This document shows positions 6,892 through 14,521 of a stretch of 64,000 bases of DNA, piece by piece. The notes under the pieces are model-generated. The model did no database searches. It was not told the DNA's origin and saw only the letters and a program-made list of their open reading frames with translations. The stretch's first letter is position 1, and every line of letters begins with the position of its first letter. This DNA is from Cytobacillus sp. NJ13. GTDB lineage: Bacteria; Bacillota; Bacilli; Bacillales; Cytobacillaceae. Where the stretch lies: the NCBI GenBank assembly GCA_030348385.1, contig JAUCFP010000006.1, positions 5,111,501 through 5,175,500 on the forward strand, read 5' to 3'. The translations under genes were made by a program, and so were the position numbers.

Positions 6892-9192
6892 ATGAAAGTG
6901 CGTAAAAATCTGCCTGAAATCATGAAAGAGCTTATATCTGAACAGCAATATAAAGATAATATTGTCCATTGGCATACAATAGAGGAAAAAGAGGCTAAGA
7001 CTGCCGGCCTTCCGGAAGACATTCATCCATCTTTAATGGAAGCATTTCAAAAGAGGGGCATTACAAGGCTTTATACACATCAAAAAACATCTTATCGGAC
7101 AGCCATGAATGGGGACAGTCTTGTAGCGGTAACTCCGACGGCCTCAGGGAAAACACTTTGCTACAACCTTCCAGTCCTGCAGACGATCGTCAATGATCCA
7201 GATGCAAGGGCGCTTTATATGTTTCCGACAAAAGCCTTGGCTCAGGACCAAAAAAGCGAAATCAATGAAATCATCCAGGAGTCCGGATTGGATATCAATT
7301 CCTATACATACGACGGGGATACACCAGCAAACATCCGGCAAAAGGTACGCAGGGCTGGGCATGTGGTTATAACAAACCCGGACATGCTTCATTCGGCGAT
7401 ATTGCCTCATCATACAAAATGGGTGTCTTTGTTTGAAAATTTAAAGTATGTGGTCATAGATGAACTTCATATTTACAGAGGGGTATTTGGCAGCCATGTA
7501 GCCAATGTCATTCGCCGCCTTAGACGCATTTGCCGTTTTTATGGAAGTGACCCCATTTTTATCTGTACTTCTGCAACAATTGCAAATCCATTGGAACTCG
7601 CAGAAAAGCTTACAGAAAAGCCGATGAAACTTGTAGATAATAATGGAGCCCCGAGCGGGAAAAAACATTTTGTGTTTTACAATCCTCCTATTGTCAATAA
7701 ACCGCTGAATATCAGAAGAAGCGCTACTCTCGAAGCGAGAAAGCTCGCAGGTGAACTTCTGAAAAATAAAATCCAGACCATTGTGTTTGCAAGAAGCAGA
7801 GTCAGAGTAGAGATCCTGCTGACTTACCTCCAAGAGCTTGTAAAGCATAAATTGGGGCCTAAAGCCATTCGGGGGTATAGAGGCGGTTATCTGCCAACCC
7901 AGAGGCGGGAAATTGAAAAAGGACTTCGTTCAGGGGAGATTTATGGAGTTGTCAGCACAAATGCCCTTGAGCTTGGAGTGGACATCGGACAGCTGCAGGT
8001 TTGTGTCATGACCGGGTACCCCGGTACAATTGCCAGCTCATGGCAGCAGGCTGGACGTGCAGGCAGAAGGCATGGTGAATCGCTTGTCATCATGGTGGCA
8101 AGCTCCAGTCCGCTCGATCAATATGTTATTCAAAACCCTGATTACTTTTTTAATAAAAGTCCTGAAACAGCCAGAATTAATCCAGATAATCTTATTATTC
8201 TGGTGGATCATATCAAGTGTGCAGCCTATGAGCTTCCTTTTAATGCCGGGGACCGTTTTGGCACCTTTGAAACTGAAGAGGTATTAGAATACCTGGCGGA
8301 AGAAAGGGTGCTTCATCAAAATGGAGATAAATTTTATTGGATGAAAGACTCATTTCCTGCCCATAACATCAGCCTCCGTTCAGCATCACAGGAAAATGTC
8401 GTTATAATTGATCAATCGGATATCGCGAATGTGAAAGTTATTGGCGAAATGGACCGCTTTTCCGCTATGACCCTTCTGCATGAAGAAGCAATCTATCTTC
8501 ACCAGGGGACCCAGTTTCAGGTGGAAATGCTTGATTGGGAAGAGAAAAAGGCGTTTGTCCGGGAAGTGGATGTAGACTATTTTACTGATGCCAACCTGGC
8601 AGTTGAGCTAAAGGTGCTGGAACAGGATAAACTCAGAACATCTACCATTGGGGAAGTGGGGTTTGGGGATGTAAGTGTTGTGGCAATGGCTACGATCTTT
8701 AAGAAAATTAAGTTTGAAACACATGAAAATATCGGATCCGGTCCAATAACACTTCCGGAGGAAGAACTTCATACAAGCTCAACCTGGCTTTCGTTTAACA
8801 AGGAATCCTTAAATTATAAGCAAGACCGGCTTGAGCAGGGACTCATCGGAACAGCACATGCGCTTAAACATATTGTACCCCTATTTGTTATGTGCGATCC
8901 TCAGGATGTTCATGTTGTCCCTCAAGTGAAAGCGGCCCATAATGAAAAGCCGACGATCTTTTTCTATGACAGGTATCCCGGCGGTGTAGGGTTAAGTGAG
9001 AAAATTTTTGGGGGAATAGAACATATCATGCACGAAACGAAGGAAATGGTCAGCAGATGTTCATGTGACCATGGCTGTCCTTCCTGCATCGGAACAGATA
9101 CTTCATCAGAAACGGCAAAAAAAGATGTACTCAGGATTCTTAAGCTTTTTAAAAATGGCGTTAATAGTGCAGGTGATAGAATTGTCCATTAA
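6892..9192 (+). CDS. mrfA: DEAD/DEAH-box DNA helicase MrfA (YprA)
   Basis: 766-residue superfamily 2 ATP-dependent helicase. In Bacillus subtilis MrfA (YprA) works with MrfB in a UvrA-independent pathway that repairs mitomycin C damage (established). Seen here: motif I TPTASGKTLCY (about 80-90), motif II IDELHIYRG (about 186-195), motif III CTSATIANP, motif VI QQAGRAGRRHGES, and a C-terminal DUF1998-type region ending in the cysteine cluster CSCDHGCPSC (about 722-731), probably metal-binding. Length matches the family. Start ATG follows GAGGTGA. The stop overlaps mrfB by 11 bases, so the two are one translationally coupled operon. A possible SOS-like box lies just upstream. Confidence 0.95.
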   Translation: MKVRKNLPEIMKELISEQQYKDNIVHWHTIEEKEAKTAGLPEDIHPSLMEAFQKRGITRLYTHQKTSYRTAMNGDSLVAVTPTASGKTLCYNLPVLQTIVNDPDARALYMFPTKALAQDQKSEINEIIQESGLDINSYTYDGDTPANIRQKVRRAGHVVITNPDMLHSAILPHHTKWVSLFENLKYVVIDELHIYRGVFGSHVANVIRRLRRICRFYGSDPIFICTSATIANPLELAEKLTEKPMKLVDNNGAPSGKKHFVFYNPPIVNKPLNIRRSATLEARKLAGELLKNKIQTIVFARSRVRVEILLTYLQELVKHKLGPKAIRGYRGGYLPTQRREIEKGLRSGEIYGVVSTNALELGVDIGQLQVCVMTGYPGTIASSWQQAGRAGRRHGESLVIMVASSSPLDQYVIQNPDYFFNKSPETARINPDNLIILVDHIKCAAYELPFNAGDRFGTFETEEVLEYLAEERVLHQNGDKFYWMKDSFPAHNISLRSASQENVVIIDQSDIANVKVIGEMDRFSAMTLLHEEAIYLHQGTQFQVEMLDWEEKKAFVREVDVDYFTDANLAVELKVLEQDKLRTSTIGEVGFGDVSVVAMATIFKKIKFETHENIGSGPITLPEEELHTSSTWLSFNKESLNYKQDRLEQGLIGTAHALKHIVPLFVMCDPQDVHVVPQVKAAHNEKPTIFFYDRYPGGVGLSEKIFGGIEHIMHETKEMVSRCSCDHGCPSCIGTDTSSETAKKDVLRILKLFKNGVNSAGDRIVH

Positions 9193-10444
9193 AAACAAGC
9201 TGAACAGGCTAAAGGGCCATCTTGGTACAGATAGTAATAAACAGCCCTCATTATTCGTCCGGAACCCTGAGAATAAGATCGAGGTCCCATATAAAGAAGT
9301 TTGGGCTAATGAAGGTGTTTATCCGTATTATTTTGAAGACTCCTACTGCCTTGTAAGGGAAAAAGAATACAGTCTTGATCAGATGCATGGAATCTATCCT
9401 TTCAGGCACTTTACAGCAGCAGTGGAGGCATGGAATTCTACAAGCATCAGTCATCCCTTGTCTGCTTCCGGTCACGGGCCGGAAAATCTTTTCTTTTTTG
9501 ATACAGAGACAACAGGATTGGGCGGAGGGACTGGCAATACTATCTTCCTGCTTGGCCAAGCCAGTCTGCAGGGAAACAAAATAAAGCTGAAACAGCATAT
9601 CCTTCCTCACCCAGGCGCTGAGATACCTTTGTATAAAAGCTTTCTGGAAAGCATTGATTATTCAACAATGGTGACATACAACGGGAAAGCTTTCGACTGG
9701 CCGCAGGTAAAAACGAGACATACCCTCCTAAGGGAGCATGTCCCAAAGCTGCCTCCATTTGGCCATTTCGACTTATATCATGCTGCAAGGAGAATGTGGA
9801 AGCACAAACTCGAGAGAATAAAACTTGCTGCAGTAGAAAAAGATGTTCTGGGGATTGAGAGAAAAGACGATATTCCCGGTTTTCTCGCACCGATGATTTA
9901 CTTTGATTTTATTGAAAGAAAAGATCCTGAAGGCATGCTGGGAATCATAAAACATAATGAAATTGATATTTTATCCCTGATCAGCCTGTATACACATCTT
10001 TCTTTCCAAATACTGCAGCTCGATGAAAAACAGACCTCCCGAGAGCTTTATGAAGTAGGAAGGTGGCTTTCAGCACTGGGAGAATCTTCACAGGCGAAGA
10101 CAGTCTTTAATAAAATATCTGAAGGAGAGTCTTCTGAAGCTTTGGATGCCAGGTTTGCACTGGCTTTTGAGCATAAGAAACATAAAAACTGGGATGAGGC
10201 GGCAAAATTATGGAAGGATATTGCTGAAAAAGGCTTGATGAATATGAAGGTAATATCCTGCATTGAACTGGCCAAGATCTATGAGCATCGATTTAAGGAT
10301 ATAGGCCAGGCTATTATGTATGCGAAAAAAGCTTTTAACATGATGAAAGAAATCTCAGGTGGCGAAACAGAAAAGCTAAAAATAAAACAGGAAGAAATAC
10401 ATCGGCGGATTGTACGGCTTGAACGAAAGTTTAATCGAATTTAA
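9182..10444 (+). CDS. mrfB: MrfB (YprB), DEDDh-type 3'-5' exonuclease with TPR-like tail
   Basis: 420-residue partner of MrfA; in Bacillus subtilis it is the metal-dependent exonuclease of the mitomycin repair pathway. The RNase H-like fold shows the DxE motif FFDTETTGLGGG (Asp about 107), a TYNGKAFDWP exonuclease II-type motif, and HNEIDILSL near residue 258 supplying the final His/Asp. The last 120 residues form helical repeats rich in Ala/Glu/Lys, consistent with TPR. The chosen start is TTG 9182, behind AGGTGATAGAA and giving LSIKNKLNRLKGHLG as the N-terminus; the frame continues to 9065 inside mrfA but lacks a ribosome site there. The 11-base overlap with mrfA indicates coupling. Confidence 0.92.
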   Translation: MSIKNKLNRLKGHLGTDSNKQPSLFVRNPENKIEVPYKEVWANEGVYPYYFEDSYCLVREKEYSLDQMHGIYPFRHFTAAVEAWNSTSISHPLSASGHGPENLFFFDTETTGLGGGTGNTIFLLGQASLQGNKIKLKQHILPHPGAEIPLYKSFLESIDYSTMVTYNGKAFDWPQVKTRHTLLREHVPKLPPFGHFDLYHAARRMWKHKLERIKLAAVEKDVLGIERKDDIPGFLAPMIYFDFIERKDPEGMLGIIKHNEIDILSLISLYTHLSFQILQLDEKQTSRELYEVGRWLSALGESSQAKTVFNKISEGESSEALDARFALAFEHKKHKNWDEAAKLWKDIAEKGLMNMKVISCIELAKIYEHRFKDIGQAIMYAKKAFNMMKEISGGETEKLKIKQEEIHRRIVRLERKFNRI

Positions 10445-10581
10445 ATTCCCCTGTAACATAATTTTAATATACCAGACAAAAAAATCCACTATTTCCTAGT
10501 TGTATGTACTTCTCCTAACAGTTAAAATTATAACTTGTGTGGTACTTTTTTAGGAATTTTATATAGTGGGGCTGGTAAAAA

Positions 10582-10677
10582 ATGTATAAAACAATCTTAT
10601 TTTTATTCTTCCTTGTAATTTTCACTACAGCAATCGTTTTCTCCAATTTAAAAGACAGTTTCTACAGCATGCTCTAA
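10582..10677 (+). CDS. Small single-helix membrane protein, 31 residues
   Basis: ATG to TAA, 31 codons: an N-terminal MYKTILFLFFLVIFTTAIVF membrane helix and a short tail. A GTGGGGCTGG stretch lies upstream at reasonable spacing. It sits alone between mrfB and cotD. I do not recognise the family; the compact helix-plus-tail form resembles small membrane proteins common in Bacillus. No function can be read from it. Confidence 0.45.
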   Translation: MYKTILFLFFLVIFTTAIVFSNLKDSFYSML

Positions 10678-10691
10678 GGCTAGTACCTAAA

Positions 10692-10703
10692 AAATAGGTA
10701 TTT
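10692..10703 (+). promoter_or_regulatory. GerE-box candidate upstream of cotD
   Basis: AAATAGGTATTT fits the GerE consensus RWWTRGGYNNYY at every position. It is the right half of an inverted repeat, TACCTA-N5-TAGGTA. A sigma-K-like -10 (CATAGGTTG, about 10731-10739) follows about 28 bases later. GerE control of cotD is established in Bacillus subtilis. Confidence 0.5.
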
Positions 10704-10774
10704 TCATTAGTACAAGATTACTCTTTCTCACATAGGTTGTTAATGTAAAAACAATTTCGAAAGGGGATCTTTAC

Positions 10775-11188
10775 ATGTATTGCAGACCAAGACCTTCGCA
10801 GGTGCTGCCTGCTGTTGTTTATCCGACAAAATGCTGTGTAACTCATTCGTTCCAGAACATTGTGGTTCCACACATTCATCCTACACATCATACTCATGTA
10901 AACCACATTAACTATGAGAATCAGCATTCTTTCCCGCAAACTCAGTCAACAGTGAACCAGGTGACACAATCAAATGTTAATTTGGGACCAAGACCAGGTG
11001 TTGCAGGGGCATATAGCCCAGGAATGGGGCCAGGAATGGGAATGGGCCCAGGTATGGGAATGGGTCCAGGTATGGGAATGGGTCCAGGTATGGGAATGGG
11101 CCCTGGATATGGCGGACCAGGTACTGGCGTAGCAGGAGCATCAACCGGAATGGGTCCAAAACAAGGGCCAAGTTTTTCCGGCAGATAA
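10775..11188 (+). CDS. cotD: Spore coat protein CotD with a Gly-Met-Pro repeat tail
   Basis: 137-residue inner spore coat protein made in the mother cell. The N-terminal half is the recognisable CotD core, rich in His, Cys, Pro and Tyr (YPTKCCVTHSF, VVPHIHPTHHTHVNHIN). The C-terminal half departs from the short Bacillus subtilis CotD: after a Gln/Asn-rich stretch it becomes a low-complexity tail of GPGMGM repeats encoded by an 18-base tandem repeat, ending TGMGPKQGPSFSGR. Start ATG follows GAAAGGGGATC. It is monocistronic: a GerE-type site is upstream and a strong terminator downstream. Confidence 0.92.
   Translation: MYCRPRPSQVLPAVVYPTKCCVTHSFQNIVVPHIHPTHHTHVNHINYENQHSFPQTQSTVNQVTQSNVNLGPRPGVAGAYSPGMGPGMGMGPGMGMGPGMGMGPGMGMGPGYGGPGTGVAGASTGMGPKQGPSFSGR
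11021..11108 (+). repeat. 18-base in-frame tandem repeat in cotD
   Basis: About five near-identical copies of an 18-base unit of the form ATGGGAATGGGTCCAGGT encode GPGMGM. Copies differ mainly at third positions and unit number could vary by slippage without a frameshift. Confidence 0.85.
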
Positions 11189-11190
11189 TG

Positions 11191-11216
11191 AACAAGGGCT
11201 TTTTTGCCCTTGTTTT
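11191..11216 (+). terminator. Intrinsic terminator of cotD
   Basis: ACAAGGGC with complementary GCCCTTGT around a T-rich loop, followed by TTTTA; starts 3 bases after the cotD stop. Confidence 0.85.
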
Positions 11217-11283
11217 ATTTATATAAATATCAAATGGAAACTTAAATGAGTCACGGCCAGATTTCTTTAAGGAGTTTTTGCAA

Positions 11284-11853
11284 TTGACAAAAGTAGCAGT
11301 TATTTCAGGGTACAAGCCTTTTGAAGTAGGGATTTTTAAAAATGATGACCCTGCAGTCGGCTATATAAAAACCGCGATAAGAAAAAGCCTGCTTTCTTTG
11401 ATGGATGATGGCCTCGAGTGGGTAATCATCAGCGGGCAGCTGGGTGCCGAGCTTTGGGCGGCTGAAGTTGTATCTGACCTTAAGCTGGAAGGTTACGAAG
11501 ATCTGAAGCTTGCAGTCATAACTCCATTTTTGGAGCAGGAAGCGTCCTGGAAGGATGCGAACAAGGAATGGTATGAATCCATACTGCTTCAGGCTGATTT
11601 TATTGATTCAGTATCAAAAAAACCGTATGAAAGCCCGCAGCAATTCAGGCTTAAAAATCATTTTTTTGTCAATAAAAGTGACGTGCTTCTCCTATTCTAT
11701 GATTCGGAAAAAGAGGGAAGCCCTAAGTATTTATACGAAACAGCAAAAAAATATCAGGAAGAAAATGAATATGACATTAGACTAATCACCTTTTATGATT
11801 TACAATTGATTATAGAAGAAGAACAATTCTCTCAGAGAGACATATTTGAATAA
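11284..11853 (+). CDS. ypsA: YpsA, SLOG-superfamily protein (DUF1273)
   Basis: 189-residue cytoplasmic protein of the YpsA family, a Rossmann-like SLOG-fold protein that in firmicutes is linked to cell-division control and is encoded next to gpsB. Seen: N-terminal [15 protein letters not shown], the glycine-rich [15 protein letters not shown], and a C-terminal [19 protein letters not shown] segment typical of the family. The start is TTG 11284, nine bases after AAGGAG (11269-11274); TTG 11278 in the same frame is too close to it. The gene precedes gpsB by 80 bases, preserving the Bacillus order. Confidence 0.92.
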   Translation: MTKVAVISGYKPFEVGIFKNDDPAVGYIKTAIRKSLLSLMDDGLEWVIISGQLGAELWAAEVVSDLKLEGYEDLKLAVITPFLEQEASWKDANKEWYESILLQADFIDSVSKKPYESPQQFRLKNHFFVNKSDVLLLFYDSEKEGSPKYLYETAKKYQEENEYDIRLITFYDLQLIIEEEQFSQRDIFE

Positions 11854-11933
11854 TGCTCAGATAAATTGACAAATGTACATATCTCTGGAAAAATAGTATT
11901 AATTATGATTGGCGATATACTGAGGTGAGTGTC

Positions 11934-12233
11934 ATGCTATCCGATAAAATTAAATTAACTGCAAAAGATATTTTGGAAAAAGAGTTTAAAACAGCCATGA
12001 GAGGCTATAAGCCTGAAGATGTTGATAAGTTCTTAGATTTGGTCATTAAAGATTATGAAGCCTTCCATCAGGAAATTGAAGATCTTCAGCAGGAAAATAT
12101 GAGATTGAAAAAACAGGCTGATGAAGCTTCACGCAGACCGGCAGCACAAACTGCAGGTACAACCAATTTTGATATTCTAAAAAGATTATCAAATCTGGAA
12201 AAACACGTTTTTGGCAGCAAGTTGTATGATTGA
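11934..12233 (+). CDS. gpsB: Cell-division protein GpsB
   Basis: 99-residue DivIVA-like cytosolic adaptor that shuttles between septum and lateral wall with penicillin-binding proteins. The N-terminal membrane/PBP-binding domain has [20 protein letters not shown], followed by a coiled coil (about 35-70), an Ala/Thr linker and the conserved C-terminal trimerisation segment [17 protein letters not shown]. The start is ATG 11934 (MLSDKIKLT), matching the family N-terminus and preceded by GAGGTGAG; an in-frame GTG at 11925 lies inside that site. Confidence 0.96.
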   Translation: MLSDKIKLTAKDILEKEFKTAMRGYKPEDVDKFLDLVIKDYEAFHQEIEDLQQENMRLKKQADEASRRPAAQTAGTTNFDILKRLSNLEKHVFGSKLYD

Positions 12234-12258
12234 CAGGAATTATCAGTTTTTCCTGTTT
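12233..12258 (+). terminator. Hairpin after gpsB
   Basis: ACAGGAA and TTCCTGT arms around a 10-base loop, beginning at the last base of the gpsB stop; the T run is short, so termination may be partial. Confidence 0.5.
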
Positions 12259-12265
12259 AAAACCA

Positions 12266-12294
12266 TTGCTATTCCATCACAGATTACATATAAT
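12266..12294 (+). promoter_or_regulatory. Sigma-A promoter of rnpB
   Basis: TTGCTA (12266-12271), 17-base spacer, TATAAT (12289-12294). The predicted start, near 12301, lies just before the RNase P RNA 5' end. Confidence 0.75.
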
Positions 12295-12303
12295 ATTCTT
12301 TGT

Positions 12304-12717
12304 GATCATTAATAGCGTTCGGGTAATCGCTGCAATATATTTTATATTGTAGAGGAAAGTCCATGCTCGCACAGGCTGAGATGCCTGTAGTGTTCGTGCC
12401 TAGCGAATTCATAAGCTAGGGCAGTCTGAGCTAGCTCTGGCTGACGGCAGGGAAAATGCCTAAGTCCTTCGGGATATGGCATGAATACCTTGAAAGTGCC
12501 ACAGTGACGTAGCCTTTTCAGAAATGAAAAGGGTGGAACGAGGTAAACCCCGCGAGCGAGAAACCCAAATGATGGTAGGGGCACTTTCCCTGAGGAAATG
12601 AACAACGGGAAGGACAGGCAGATGCCTGTAGATAGATGATTGCCACCTGAGTACGAGACATTTGTCGCTTGCAGTACTACGGTACAAAACATGGCTTACA
12701 GAACGTTATTAGTGAGA
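12304..12717 (+). ncRNA. rnpB: RNase P RNA, type B
   Basis: Catalytic RNA that matures tRNA 5' ends. It has conserved blocks GTTCGGGTAATCGCTGCA, GAGGAAAGTCCATGCTCGCA, AGTGCCACAGTGACG, GAGCGAGAAACCCAAAT, AGATAGATGATTGCC and ACAAAACATGGCTTACAGAA in Bacillus order. The 5' strand TTAATAGCGTTC pairs with 3' GAACGTTATTAG to close helix P1, which fixes the ends to within a few bases. ORFs over it on the minus strand are artefacts. Confidence 0.97.
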
Positions 12718-12738
12718 CAGTATGAGTGTTATAAATTC

Positions 12739-12766
12739 AAGCTCTCCTTTTGGGAGAGCTTTTTTA
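12739..12766 (+). terminator. Intrinsic terminator after rnpB
   Basis: AAGCTCTCC-TTTTG-GGAGAGCTT followed by T5. Confidence 0.88.
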
Positions 12767-12851
12767 CTTTGCTGCCTTGTATAAAATCAAAATCATGGAA
12801 CCTAACAGGCCTTCATTGCGGCTAAGCATATAAACAGATATACTTTATGTG

Positions 12852-12880
12852 TTGATTGCTAAGCCGAGTTAGGGTATACA
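12852..12880 (+). promoter_or_regulatory. Sigma-A promoter of ypsC
   Basis: TTGATT (12852-12857), 17-base spacer, TATACA (12875-12880). Its -35 and spacer are overlapped by TGCTAAGCCG (12857-12866), which can pair with CGGCTAAGCA at 12819-12828 with one mismatch. Confidence 0.6.
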
Positions 12881-12913
12881 TAATAGAAATAAGAATTAGG
12901 TTAGGGTGAAAAT

Positions 12914-14053
12914 ATGTCTAAATACGATTTAATCGCCACTACGGCCATGGGGCTTGAGGCACTCGCTGCCAAAGAAGTGCGCGATCTCGGATATGAATGT
13001 GAAGTTGAAAACGGCAGAATAACATTTAAAGGCGATGAAGCTGCAATTGTCCGGTCGAATTTATGGCTGAGAACAGCAGACAGAATTCGCATAAAAGTTG
13101 GAGAATTTAAAGCAACAAGTTTTGATGAGCTTTTTGAGAAAACAAAATCGCTGCCCTGGGAAAAGTATATGCCTGATAATGCCGAATTTCCTGTTTCAGG
13201 AAAATCTGTGAAGTCCAAGCTTTTTTCAGTTTCCGATTGTCAGGCTATTGTCAAGAAAGCAATAGTGGAACGTATGAGAACAAAGTATCAGAAGACAGGC
13301 TGGCTCGAAGAAAATGGGCCGTTATTTAAAATAGAAGTTGCTCTTCATAAAGATGTAGCACTTTTGACCATCGATGCCAGTGGAAGCGGACTCCATAAAC
13401 GGGGATACCGTGCAGGGCAGGGGGAAGCACCCCTAAAGGAAACACTGGCAGCTGCACTGGTTATGCTGACTAATTGGAACCCGGATAAGCCATTTGCAGA
13501 TCCTTTCTGCGGATCTGGCACTATTCCGATAGAAGCAGCGTTAATCGGCCAGAATATTGCACCAGGTTTTAATCGTGAATTCATTTCGGAAGGATGGGCA
13601 TGGATTCCTGAAAAAGTCTGGGAAGATGCAAGAAATGAAGCTGAAGATCTGGCGAACTATGATCAGCCTCTCGATATCACAGGTGCTGACATTGATCACA
13701 GGATGGTGAAAATAGCTGAAGAAAATGCATTTGAAGCAGGATTGGGAGATTTAATAAACTTCAAACAAATGCAAGTCCGCGATTTTACGACTGCTAAGGA
13801 ATATGGTGTCATTGTCGGAAATCCTCCATATGGGGAGAGACTTGGTGAGAAAGCTGCGGTACAGCGGATGTATGCTGAAATGGGCAGTGCCTTGGCCCCT
13901 CTTGACACGTGGTCCATTTATATCCTGACTTCAGACGAAGAATTTGAAACTCACTTTGGAAAAAAAGCGACTAAGAAACGCAAGCTCTTCAATGGTTTTA
14001 TTCGCACAGACTATTATCAGTACTGGGGCAAAAGACCGCCAAGAAATAATTAG
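12914..14053 (+). CDS. ypsC: THUMP-domain class I rRNA methyltransferase YpsC
   Basis: 379-residue SAM-dependent RNA methyltransferase of the RlmL/RlmK N-terminal-half type (m2G at 23S rRNA is the family activity). An N-terminal ferredoxin-like plus THUMP region covers about 1-155. The Rossmann methyltransferase has SAM motif I DPFCGSGTIPIEAAL (about 196-210), an acidic ADIDHRM motif and the catalytic NPPYGERLG (about 303-311). It lacks the second methyltransferase half found in enterobacterial RlmL, as expected in Bacillus. It has its own promoter and follows rnpB as in Bacillus subtilis. Confidence 0.92.
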   Translation: MSKYDLIATTAMGLEALAAKEVRDLGYECEVENGRITFKGDEAAIVRSNLWLRTADRIRIKVGEFKATSFDELFEKTKSLPWEKYMPDNAEFPVSGKSVKSKLFSVSDCQAIVKKAIVERMRTKYQKTGWLEENGPLFKIEVALHKDVALLTIDASGSGLHKRGYRAGQGEAPLKETLAAALVMLTNWNPDKPFADPFCGSGTIPIEAALIGQNIAPGFNREFISEGWAWIPEKVWEDARNEAEDLANYDQPLDITGADIDHRMVKIAEENAFEAGLGDLINFKQMQVRDFTTAKEYGVIVGNPPYGERLGEKAAVQRMYAEMGSALAPLDTWSIYILTSDEEFETHFGKKATKKRKLFNGFIRTDYYQYWGKRPPRNN

Positions 14054-14132
14054 TATTTAAAAACAAAAGCATAATTCCTCCTGAAACTGTATAGAATATT
14101 TCTATCTGATTCTTTTTTCAGGAGGGGTGGCA

Positions 14133-14300
14133 ATGAAACATTCCAGCATTGATTTCAATAAAATTTCCCAGGCGCTTAATGGAACACTTGAAGCAATACA
14201 GGGAGATGGTGATCCATCAGCAGAAGCACTGGAGAGTCTAAGAAATGCACAGGACGAATTGCAGCAGGCATTGTCATTTTCTATGTCACGTGTCAACTAA
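14133..14300 (+). CDS. Small helical protein of unknown function, 55 residues
   Basis: 55 codons starting at ATG 14133, 5 bases after a perfect AGGAGGGG. The sequence begins MKHSSIDFNKISQALNGTLE and is otherwise an acidic, Ala/Glu/Gln-rich amphipathic helix (EALESLRNAQDELQQAL) with no cysteine and no membrane segment. The ribosome site and the terminator right behind the stop make it a convincing gene. I do not recognise the family. Its opposite-strand frame (14102-14296) is a shadow. Confidence 0.8.
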   Translation: MKHSSIDFNKISQALNGTLEAIQGDGDPSAEALESLRNAQDELQQALSFSMSRVN

Positions 14301-14313
14301 TCGTCAATATCGA

Positions 14314-14348
14314 GCAGGGGCTGCTTTTAATTGCACCCCTGTTTTTTT
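14314..14348 (+). terminator. Intrinsic terminator
   Basis: CAGGGG and CCCCTG arms with further pairing in a 21-base loop, followed by T7. Confidence 0.8.
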
Positions 14349-14382
14349 ATGTGAAAGATCAATATTCGATTTTTTATAAATC

Positions 14383-14410
14383 TTGACAGTTGCAGTATTT
14401 GAGATAAAAT
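14383..14410 (+). promoter_or_regulatory. Sigma-A promoter of ypvA
   Basis: TTGACA (14383-14388), 16-base spacer, TAAAAT (14405-14410). The implied leader to ypvA is about 105 bases. Confidence 0.65.
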
Positions 14411-14470
14411 TATATGATGTTCATTTGATTATAAACAATCTAAATATGAAATAATGATAGAACTGAAATC

Positions 14471-14504
14471 AAAGCGTCTGGATAAAAAGGCGCTTTAACT
14501 TTTT
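14471..14504 (+). terminator. Possible attenuator hairpin in the ypvA leader
   Basis: AAAGCGTC (14471-14478) pairs with GGCGCTTT (14489-14496), followed after two bases by CTTTTT. It lies between promoter and ribosome site. Stability is modest. Confidence 0.35.
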
Positions 14505-14521
14505 AATTACGGAGGGGTAGC

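Noticed and set aside
11278..11283. TTG 11278 as the ypsA start
   Set aside because: Only three bases from the AAGGAG site; TTG 11284 has correct spacing and matches the family N-terminus.
10977..11315. A minus-strand ORF over the cotD repeat, and the repeat as a CRISPR-like array
   Set aside because: The 18-base units are directly adjacent with no spacers and encode GPGMGM in frame; the reverse frame is a by-product.
12342..12692. Minus-strand ORFs over the RNase P RNA
   Set aside because: The plus strand is a clear rnpB with conserved blocks; these frames have no ribosome site and a composition dictated by the RNA.
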